Shown: piece by piece, positions 57,332 to 64,000 of the stretch
How the letters are laid out: the number at the start of each line of letters is the position of its first letter
How positions within the stretch are numbered: position 1 is the stretch's first letter
Assembly (NCBI RefSeq): GCF_900142525.1
Contig: NZ_FRBD01000013.1
Span: forward strand, 1 to 64,000
Direction of reading: 5' to 3'
Source of the DNA: Xylanibacter ruminicola
GTDB lineage: Bacteria; Bacteroidota; Bacteroidia; Bacteroidales; Bacteroidaceae
Length of the DNA stretch: 64,000 bases
Notes under the pieces: model-generated
Told to the model about the DNA's origin: nothing
The model's database searches: none
The model's input: only the letters and a program-made list of their open reading frames with translations
Made by a program: the position numbers and the translations under genes

Positions 57332-58811
57332 CCCAAGTCCAGGCGTTACCGTCTTCAGGATTGATGGTAACGGCAAAATTAGTCATAAAACTACCACCCT
57401 CGGCCTTGGTCTTACGGACGATAGGATCGCCCCAACGCTTGAAGTCGAACCAATCGTTACCCTCGCCCCAAAGGTCGAAGCGACGATAGAGCTTAATCTC
57501 AGCCAGGAGGTCATCGCCCGTCTTTGTGCTTTGAGCATAAGCTGCATCGCGAGGACTAACCACCTCGAAAAGCAGCTGCTGAGCCTTAGCCTCCTGATTG
57601 AGGTGGCAATAAGCCTCGGCCTCAGTATAATACATCTCGGCAGCACGGATAATGGGGAATGAACCACCACCAGGCATAAACTCGGCCATGAGTTTAAACT
57701 GCATGTAAGCAAATATGAGTGAGCCAGAAGCTAAACGATCGGCATAATCGGCATATGCACGCTTATAAAGAGTCTTGGTGCTACGACCTGAGGCCACACA
57801 CTCGGCATACTCGGCATCAGTAGGAACAAGGAACAGATTACGACGAACATCGCTAGCAGGAATCTGGTCGATGAGTTCCTTGCTGATGGCTACAGGATAG
57901 CTCTTGCAGTTGCTAGAGCTGGAGTTAGAACCGATATAAGCATAGAAGCCATAGTAGCCAAGAGTCTGGTTCTCTTCCTCGAACACACCCCATATCCACT
58001 CGTCGTTAGGTGTGTGGAACCCATCGCTATACTCATTGTTGCTCATCAGCGGATGACCCTCGCGAGCCATAGCAGCATACTTGGCAGCATTCTCCCAATC
58101 CTCGCGGGTTAGGGCAGCCTTAGCATAGATGGCATAGGCCACATCGAGACCAGGCTTATAGAACTTGGTGCGCGACTTGCCACTCTGCTTGTAGAGGGCA
58201 ATGGCATCGTCGAGATCCTTGTAGATCTGAGCGTAGGTCTCGGCCTGAGTGGCTACAGGAGCGTCGCCAGTACTCTCGTCAATGCGCAATACGATACCCT
58301 CGGTGCTGCCCTTGGTGTCGCTCCAGCGCTTGGTATAGAGCTGAGCCAAACGGAAGAACGAGTAAGCACGGAAGGTGAGAGCCTGAGCCTTGAGGAAAGC
58401 CTTATCGGCCTCAGTACCCTCGGCATTGTCGATATTGCAGATAATACCATTGGCATTGCTCACCAGCTTATAGTAATAGAACCAGGGATAGTAATCGTAA
58501 GGACTGGTAGAACGCAGATGATAGGTGTTGTTCCACACGGTGGCCCAACTTGTATGGTTGCTCTTCTGGGCATCGTTGCCAGTAAAGGTGCCATACCAGT
58601 TGAGGATAGTACCCTCGCCATTCATGCCCTGAGTGTCGAGATACTTCTGAGACATAGCGCGACAGATGCCATTGAGCGAGAGCTCAGCATTATCGGTAGT
58701 GCTCAGAATGGTAGATGTACCCATCTGAACCTCAGGAGCGGTATCCAGATAATCGCTACTGCAAGCAGTAAGACCCAGCGTAGCGATGCATATATATAAA
58801 TACTTTTTCAT
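57288..58811 (-). CDS. SusD/RagB family glycan-binding lipoprotein
   Basis: The 507-residue protein starts MKKYLYICIATLGLTACSS, a lipoprotein signal with the lipidated cysteine at 17. TPR-like SusD features are AQALTFRAYSFFRLAQLYT near 140, RAAEMYYTEAEAYCHL and a C-terminal ELKLY/RRFDLWGEGNDWFDFKRWG region. The family binds glycans on the cell surface as the lid of a SusC transporter. It follows the susC-like gene by 30 bp; the spacer is a 7-bp array. The ligand is not predictable. Confidence 0.93.
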   Translation of the reverse strand: MKKYLYICIATLGLTACSSDYLDTAPEVQMGTSTILSTTDNAELSLNGICRAMSQKYLDTQGMNGEGTILNWYGTFTGNDAQKSNHTSWATVWNNTYHLRSTSPYDYYPWFYYYKLVSNANGIICNIDNAEGTEADKAFLKAQALTFRAYSFFRLAQLYTKRWSDTKGSTEGIVLRIDESTGDAPVATQAETYAQIYKDLDDAIALYKQSGKSRTKFYKPGLDVAYAIYAKAALTREDWENAAKYAAMAREGHPLMSNNEYSDGFHTPNDEWIWGVFEEENQTLGYYGFYAYIGSNSSSSNCKSYPVAISKELIDQIPASDVRRNLFLVPTDAEYAECVASGRSTKTLYKRAYADYADRLASGSLIFAYMQFKLMAEFMPGGGSFPIIRAAEMYYTEAEAYCHLNQEAKAQQLLFEVVSPRDAAYAQSTKTGDDLLAEIKLYRRFDLWGEGNDWFDFKRWGDPIVRKTKAEGGSFMTNFAVTINPEDGNAWTWVIPQKETDYNGLLD

Positions 58812-58841
58812 AATTATCAATTATCAATTATCAACTATCAA
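58812..58841. repeat. CAATTAT 7-bp array in the susC-susD spacer
   Basis: Four heptamers (CAATTAT, CAATTAT, CAACTAT, CAATTAA) in exact register fill the spacer. Confidence 0.7.
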
Positions 58842-61800
58842 TTAAAACTTGATGTTTACGCCAGCTGAGAATACACGTGGTGTAACGAATGTATTAGACT
58901 GAGTACCAGCATAGTTCTGCTGTGGGTTCATACCCTTGCGGGCAGTCTTAGTAAAGAGGTTTTCGCAAGCCAAGGTAAGCGTTACGCCCTCGAGCTCGAG
59001 TTTACGTACCCACTCCTTAGGCAGGCGATAAGACAGGTTTACATTCTTAAGGATGAGATAGCTGGCACTGGTGAGCCAACGAGAAGAAGTAGCATTCAAA
59101 TCGGCTTCCATACCACTTACAACCATTGCCGAGTTGTTAAGCTGTGGAATGCCGTTAGGATCGATAGCATCAGTAGCAGTAGCCTGCTCAACGGTCCATC
59201 CCTTCAGCACATCCTTGTGGAGCGAAGACGGGGTACCGCTAGACATCATCAGCGAGCGATAGTTGCTATCCATCACCTTACCACCAAGCTGATAGGTAAA
59301 CATGGCGTAGAGCGAGAGATCCTTATAGCTGACGGTGAAGTTGAAGCTTCCGTAGGCAGTAGGCATGGCCGATCCGTGGAACTCACGCTTGCCATAAGTG
59401 GTAAGATAGCTGTAAGGTACACCATTGATAACCACAACAGCATTCAGGTCGTTGCCCGTAATCTGCTTACCATCCTTGTTACCATAGGTGGTAGTGCCAT
59501 CGCTGAAGAAGTAGTCATCATCGTTGAACTTATAGAGCGAGAGGCCGTTCTTGGTGTTGATACCCTCCCATGTGTAGGTATAGAACGAATAGCGATCCTT
59601 GCCCTCGACAATCTTCTTGGTACCATCGATGATACCATTCTTGTTCTGCTCGGGCAGCTTCACAATCTTGTTCTTAACAAAGGTAACATTGGCACCTACA
59701 TTAATCTTCCACTCCTTGGTCTTGAATACATCCATATCGGCCGAGAACTCGAAACCACGGTTAGAAATGGTACCCAGGTTGCGGGTAATGGTAGACTCGG
59801 CACTTGTGGTGCTGGTAGCACCAGCTGAAAGTGGATTGTAAACATTAAAGATCAGATCCTTGTTGCGCTTGTCGAAGTACTCGATGCTGAAGTTCAGCTT
59901 GTTAAACAAGCGACCATCGACAGCGATACCCCACGACTGACCTGTTTCCCACTTCAGATCCTCGTTAGGCAACTGGGCAATCCAGAAGGCACCCTCACGA
60001 TCGTTCTTTGAGGGGTTGTAAAGCGCCATATAACCATAATATCCTGTTCCGGCATCGTTACCCACCTCACCATAGTCGGCACGCAGCTTCAGGTAGTTCA
60101 CCCAGTCGTACTTACGCATGAACTTCTCGTTAGAGATAACCCAGTTGGCACCACAGCTCCAGAAGTTACCCCAACGTGAATGCTTGGCAAACTTAGACGA
60201 ACCGTCGCGACGGAACGAGGCCTCGATGTTATAGCGATTGTCGTAACCATAGCGTACACGGCCCAGATACGACTCGGTGTGATAAGTTTCATTATAGTCG
60301 TTCACATCAACAGGGTTGGTAAAGTTCTTCAGGTTGTTCAAACCAGGAACCACCTCCTGATGCTTGCTACCACTCAGGTAGTTATAAGTATAATCGTAGT
60401 TCTCATGACCCAGCAGAGCATCGATAGAATGAACTCCATACTCCTGACGCCAATGCAGCTGCTGCTGGAAGGCGTAGTTCTTATAGCGATAATCCTTACG
60501 AGTACCAGCACCACTAACACTCTTGCTATCGCCAATAACAGCCGAACCATAGCTATTCTCTGAATTGGTGCGCAGGTTCAGGTTACCCTTCACGGTGAAG
60601 GTGAAGTTGTAAGGCAAGATGATATCAGCATAAAGAATACCATTGATGGTGTTACGAGTGGTCTTATCCTGATTCAACTCGTTCTCCCAGATGACATGAC
60701 GATCAGGGTACTGATTGCGTGTAACAATGGTCTGACCATTAGCATCGACATACGAACCACCATCATACTGCTTCTGTCCGAAACCATCGAGAATATACTC
60801 GCCAGTGTTCACATCGTGCAAATGAACAGGATAGATGGGCGATATGTTACGACAATAGTTGAACGGATTGGTGTAGCCACTGGTTCCAGTGCCATAAGAG
60901 GCATCGAAATTCTGATGGGTAACGTTAACGTTCAATCCGGTCTTCAACCACTTGGTTGGCTGGATGTTGGTAGCCAGACGGGCTGAGATACGATCGAAAC
61001 CAGAGTTCTTAAGATAGCCCTGCTCGTTGAGATAGCCTACAGACATCAAGTAGTCGGCCTTCTCGTTAGCACCATTGGCATTGAAGTTGTACTCCTGGCG
61101 ATAACCACTCTTGATGGTCTGCTTGTACCAATCGAGGTCTTCGCCATAGGTACCCTTTATCTGTGCATCGCTCACAAGCTTACCATCAGCAGTAAACAGA
61201 GCATCGTCGGCCTTATTAAAGATGTTAAGGAACAAGCGCTCTGAAATCAGATTCTGCGAAGCAAAAGCACCTGCAGTAGCGGCATCGTCGCCTGCCGACA
61301 TGCGCTGGTTCTTCATATTGAGCCACTGAGCCTCCATCCAATCGCGAGTGGGCAGGAGGTCGTACTCGGGAATACCACGACTATAGGTACCCTGCTTGAT
61401 GTCGACAGACACATTCAACTTGCCCTGCTTACCCTTCTTGGTGGTAATCAGGATAACACCGTTAGAAGCGCGGTTACCATAAAGAGCAGCAGAAGCAGCA
61501 TCCTTCAGTACCGACATCGACTCGATATCAGCAGGATTCAAGTCGCTGATGTTGCCCTCGAAAGGCACACCATCGAGGATATATAGCGGATTAGTATCGC
61601 CGTTAACGGTTCCCACACCACGAATACGGATAGAGGGATCCTGACCAGGAACACCATAGGTGCTGTTAACCTGGATACCAGTAACGGTTCCTTCGAGTGC
61701 CGAAGCCACAGATGAAGTGGGGCGCAACTCGATAGCCTCACTCTTCACCTCCTGGATAGAACCTGTAAGCGAAGTCTTCTTCTGTGTACCATAGGCCACA

Positions 61801-62117
61801 ACCACTACTTCGTCGAGAATCTGTGAATCGTTCTTAAGTTGAATTTTCAGAGTTTTTGTGCTGACAGCCACCTCGAGTGGCTCCATGCCCACATAGGTAA
61901 TCTTAAGTGTCTTCACTCCCTCGGGCACTTCGAGAGTAAAATTACCATCGTAATCGGTAATGGTACCAATGCTAGCATTGCCAACAGCCTGGATTGTTGC
62001 TCCAATAATCGGCTCGTTATCCTCAAAACTAACCACCGTACCAGTAACCTTTGTTTGAGCCATAGCCATTCCAGCAAGCAGGAACAAGCCGGCCAACATC
62101 ATACTGAGTCTTTTCAT
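58842..62117 (-). CDS. SusC/RagA family TonB-linked outer membrane transporter
   Basis: The 1091-residue protein has a signal peptide (1-20, ending AMAQ) and a carboxypeptidase-regulatory-like N-terminal domain (22-105, GTVVSFEDNEPIIGATIQ). The TonB plug (about 115-230) includes LYILDGVPFEGN and SMSVLKDAASAALYGNRASNGVILITTKKG truncated here for length. A 22-strand barrel follows, ending FSAGVNIKF. SusC proteins import oligosaccharides bound by their SusD partner. No sensor or sigma/anti-sigma gene controlling it lies in the window. A promoter lies about 105 bp upstream. Confidence 0.95.
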   Translation of the reverse strand: MKRLSMMLAGLFLLAGMAMAQTKVTGTVVSFEDNEPIIGATIQAVGNASIGTITDYDGNFTLEVPEGVKTLKITYVGMEPLEVAVSTKTLKIQLKNDSQILDEVVVVAYGTQKKTSLTGSIQEVKSEAIELRPTSSVASALEGTVTGIQVNSTYGVPGQDPSIRIRGVGTVNGDTNPLYILDGVPFEGNISDLNPADIESMSVLKDAASAALYGNRASNGVILITTKKGKQGKLNVSVDIKQGTYSRGIPEYDLLPTRDWMEAQWLNMKNQRMSAGDDAATAGAFASQNLISERLFLNIFNKADDALFTADGKLVSDAQIKGTYGEDLDWYKQTIKSGYRQEYNFNANGANEKADYLMSVGYLNEQGYLKNSGFDRISARLATNIQPTKWLKTGLNVNVTHQNFDASYGTGTSGYTNPFNYCRNISPIYPVHLHDVNTGEYILDGFGQKQYDGGSYVDANGQTIVTRNQYPDRHVIWENELNQDKTTRNTINGILYADIILPYNFTFTVKGNLNLRTNSENSYGSAVIGDSKSVSGAGTRKDYRYKNYAFQQQLHWRQEYGVHSIDALLGHENYDYTYNYLSGSKHQEVVPGLNNLKNFTNPVDVNDYNETYHTESYLGRVRYGYDNRYNIEASFRRDGSSKFAKHSRWGNFWSCGANWVISNEKFMRKYDWVNYLKLRADYGEVGNDAGTGYYGYMALYNPSKNDREGAFWIAQLPNEDLKWETGQSWGIAVDGRLFNKLNFSIEYFDKRNKDLIFNVYNPLSAGATSTTSAESTITRNLGTISNRGFEFSADMDVFKTKEWKINVGANVTFVKNKIVKLPEQNKNGIIDGTKKIVEGKDRYSFYTYTWEGINTKNGLSLYKFNDDDYFFSDGTTTYGNKDGKQITGNDLNAVVVINGVPYSYLTTYGKREFHGSAMPTAYGSFNFTVSYKDLSLYAMFTYQLGGKVMDSNYRSLMMSSGTPSSLHKDVLKGWTVEQATATDAIDPNGIPQLNNSAMVVSGMEADLNATSSRWLTSASYLILKNVNLSYRLPKEWVRKLELEGVTLTLACENLFTKTARKGMNPQQNYAGTQSNTFVTPRVFSAGVNIKF

Positions 62118-62222
62118 TTAATAATAAAAATTTTATAATATACTAGTAATTACTTAAATACTTAAACGAACTAAATTAGTCTTTCCCAAACTAAATATTG
62201 GCATTTCTCACGAAATGGGCTG

Positions 62223-62254
62223 CAAAGGTACAAAGTTTTTTAATATAAAACAAG
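62223..62254 (-). promoter_or_regulatory. Promoter of the susC-susD pair
   Basis: On the minus strand: -33-like CTTG (62251-62254), a 20-bp spacer and -7 TACCTTTG (62223-62230). The predicted leader is about 100 nt, long compared with other genes here, leaving room for post-transcriptional control. Confidence 0.65.
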
Positions 62255-62316
62255 TAAAAAAGCAAAAAACTTGCAAAAATATTCCGCAAATTTGCGTTTT
62301 CCAACTTGCGGTTAAC

Positions 62317-62353
62317 AAAAAAATGGAGCCAGAGAGTTATTCTCCAGCTCCAT
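62317..62353 (-). terminator. Intrinsic terminator of the upstream susC-susD pair
   Basis: Stem ATGGAGC/GCTCCAT with inner pairs AGAGA/TCTC lies at 62323-62353. On the minus strand it is followed by seven T. It separates the two susCD transcripts. Confidence 0.8.
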
Positions 62354-62374
62354 AAGTATTTTTAGAACGACTGA

Positions 62375-63862
62375 TTAATAGTTCTTGGTGCAGAGCTTAT
62401 TAAAGTCGGTCTCGTTCTTAGGAATTTCCCATACCCAACCATCAGCATCGGCATCCTTCTCAAGGAATGTACAGAATGTCTGGACGAAGTTACGACCACG
62501 CTTGATAGGCTGGTGCAGACGCTTCAGGTCGTAGAAACGGAATCCCTCGCCCCAAAGTTCTATACGACGGCTATTCATAATCTCTTCAGCCAGAGCATCG
62601 CCTGTATTACCCTTTGATACGTAAGACGGATCGCGGGTTACCTGGAACTTGGTGAATACCTCCTGAGCCTCAGCATTCTTACCTGCACGAGCCAAAGCCT
62701 CGGCCTCAGTCAGATACATCTCGGCCAGACGCATGAAGGCTACATCGCCAACTGCATTAGCATCAGAACGAGCAGTGAACTTACGGTTCTGATAAGGCTG
62801 CTTAACGAAGGTACTCTTGGGAACACTCATATTACCTGTTGGATCCCACCATGCACGGCGCAAGTCGGTTTCCGACATGGTATCGTAGGTATCAGCATTG
62901 ATACACTTCACACCCTGACGAATAGCAGTGGCGTTGAAGTTCCACGACATGTAGGCATAGAATGAATAGAAGTAAACGGTCTTATCGTCAGGAGTACGTG
63001 CAGCATACATAGCCTCCTTGGTATCAGTACAGATATCAGCAAAGCCTGACATCAGCTGGCCACCTTCCATCAGAGCGCCACCGTTAGCCTCAGCCAGTGA
63101 GATAGCCTTAGCAGCATAAGTTGCAGCATTATTATAGTTCTGCATAGCAAGAGCCACACGAGCCTTCAAGCCCCAAGCCACCATCTCGCTATAGTGGTGA
63201 TAGCCAGGATTAATTCCAACCAGAGCCTTGCATGCCTCGTCGAGGTCGTCATTTATCAGCTTATAAACCTCTTCAACAGAGTTACGAGCCTGTTCCTCAG
63301 TAGCAGCTGTCAGGCGATAAGGGATGCCGTCCTGAGTGTTGTTACCACCAGCCTCATAACGCTTAGCGTAAAGCTGTACAAGATTGAAGTGAGCCCATGC
63401 ACGAATACACAGAGCCTCACCCTTTACCTGATTATAAAGAGACTCATCAGTCTTAGGAGCTTCCTCAACACCTGCGATAATCTTATTAGCATTCAGAATC
63501 CATTGATAATAGATACGCCAATAGCTTGAGTTGTAACCAGAAGTCTCATTAGTATTGCATGACCATCCCAAGTAGGCGGCCTTACACCATGTGTTTGTAA
63601 TCCAGGTAATATCATCTGCCTCAATATCGCGACAGAACATAAAACCAGGCTCACCACCCAGACACTGATAACCCGTTTCCTGAGATACCATCTCCTTATG
63701 TATACCGTTCAGTGCTATATATAGGTTGTCGAGCGAACTATTGATTGAAGTTTCAGAAACAGCGTTCGAAGGAACTGTATCCAGATAATCCTTTCCGCAA
63801 CTGCTTAGGCCAACAGCCAACAAAGCAGCCATTCCGAAATTCAGTATTTTATTGTATTTCAT
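62375..63862 (-). CDS. SusD/RagB family lipoprotein, second copy
   Basis: The 495-residue protein starts MKYNKILNFGMAALLAVGLSSC truncated here for length; the lipidated cysteine is near residue 22. SusD helices are seen in GEALCIRAWAHFNLVQLYAKRY truncated here for length, RLAEMYLTEAEALARAGK and RRIELWGEGFRFYDLKRLH. It is only distantly similar to the first SusD by eye, so the ligand may differ. The ATG at 63871 is an alternative start. It follows the partial susC-like gene by 15 bp and is followed by a terminator. Confidence 0.93.
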   Translation of the reverse strand: MKYNKILNFGMAALLAVGLSSCGKDYLDTVPSNAVSETSINSSLDNLYIALNGIHKEMVSQETGYQCLGGEPGFMFCRDIEADDITWITNTWCKAAYLGWSCNTNETSGYNSSYWRIYYQWILNANKIIAGVEEAPKTDESLYNQVKGEALCIRAWAHFNLVQLYAKRYEAGGNNTQDGIPYRLTAATEEQARNSVEEVYKLINDDLDEACKALVGINPGYHHYSEMVAWGLKARVALAMQNYNNAATYAAKAISLAEANGGALMEGGQLMSGFADICTDTKEAMYAARTPDDKTVYFYSFYAYMSWNFNATAIRQGVKCINADTYDTMSETDLRRAWWDPTGNMSVPKSTFVKQPYQNRKFTARSDANAVGDVAFMRLAEMYLTEAEALARAGKNAEAQEVFTKFQVTRDPSYVSKGNTGDALAEEIMNSRRIELWGEGFRFYDLKRLHQPIKRGRNFVQTFCTFLEKDADADGWVWEIPKNETDFNKLCTKNY

Positions 63863-63877
63863 AATCTGCATTTATTA

Positions 63878-64000
63878 TTAGAATGATACATTAAGTGCGA
63901 ATGTAAAGTTGCGAGAAGGCATGTACTCGTTATAAACAAGACCGCTGTAGTTAGCCATTGGGTTCAAGCCCTGACGAGCCTTCAGCATGAACAGATTCTC
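63878..64000 (-). CDS. SusC/RagA family transporter, C-terminal end (partial)
   Basis: The last 40 codons of a minus-strand gene enter from the window edge: ENLFMLKARQGLNPMANYSG, then VYNEYMPSRNFTFALNVSF and a stop at 63878-63880. The segment matches the final strands of SusC proteins, including the GLNPM(A)NY motif also present in the complete copy (GMNPQQNY). The rest lies outside the window. Confidence 0.9.
   Translation of the reverse strand, partial: ENLFMLKARQGLNPMANYSGLVYNEYMPSRNFTFALNVSF

Noticed and set aside
1..64000. tRNA, rRNA, insertion sequences or prophage
   Set aside because: No cloverleaf with CCA end, rRNA-like sequence, transposase or phage structural gene was recognised anywhere in the window.

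Overview
The window looks like chromosomal DNA of a gut or rumen type Bacteroidales, most likely a Prevotellaceae member (Prevotella, Segatella or Xylanibacter). The evidence is promoters of the Bacteroidetes type (TTTG, 19-20 bp, TAnnTTTG) in front of many genes, weak or absent Shine-Dalgarno sequences, a MurF-alanine racemase fusion, the fused fucokinase/GDP-fucose pyrophosphorylase Fkp, DUF4492 in front of cydAB, and SusC/SusD pairs. No rRNA, tRNA, CRISPR array, phage or insertion sequence was found.

Layout. 0-4 kb: a Bax-inhibitor-like membrane protein and the lactate oxidation operon lutABC. 3.9-11.7 kb: a tightly overlapping ten-gene minus-strand operon (MATE exporter, cytidylate-kinase-like protein, phosphoesterase, small membrane protein, RmlB, a sigma-region-4-like protein, PurT, a 3,4-ketoisomerase, a GNAT/FemAB-like acyltransferase and an aminotransferase). 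Four of these would make a dTDP-3-acylamino-3,6-dideoxyhexose for surface glycans. 11.8-16.4 kb: a secreted subtilase, exonuclease VII (xseAB), ilvE and a DUF805 protein. 16.4-26.1 kb: Mrp ATPase, TrmB, an SLC13 permease, a TolC/HlyD/two-permease export operon and a coiled-coil membrane protein. 26.2-29.3 kb: DUF4492-cydA-cydB. 29.3-32.6 kb: TlpA-like lipoprotein, sodium/solute symporter and porin. 32.8-41.9 kb: DUF3467, MurF-Alr, a GSCFA protein, Fkp and a YfhO-type membrane protein. 41.9-43.9 kb: an RNA methyltransferase with the pfs-luxS pair (AI-2 synthesis). 43.9-53.2 kb: B3/B4 protein, IspH, MeaB, a DUF1573 protein and a very large alpha-2-macroglobulin-like protein. 53.2-54.0 kb: a gene-poor nest of inverted repeats with a broken secreted-protein fragment. 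54-57.3 kb: an ADP-forming acyl-CoA synthetase and a flavoprotein. 57.3-64 kb: two susC/susD pairs of a glycan uptake locus, the second susC cut by the window edge.

The most unusual signals are not genes. (1) A 15-bp perfect inverted repeat between the MATE operon and the subtilase carries the -7 box of both divergent promoters; only the MATE side has a correctly spaced -33 box, and inverting the segment between the repeats would move that box to the other side. (2) Short tandem arrays with 7-, 8- or 9-bp units lie in many gene spacers and also, in frame, inside conserved proteins (IspH, XseA, Fkp, Mrp, the aminotransferase, TolC and others). (3) A dispersed element of about 30 bp with two hairpins occurs six times, three times inside coding sequence, with compensatory changes in one stem. 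(4) A stand-alone sigma-70 region-4-like protein sits in the sugar operon.
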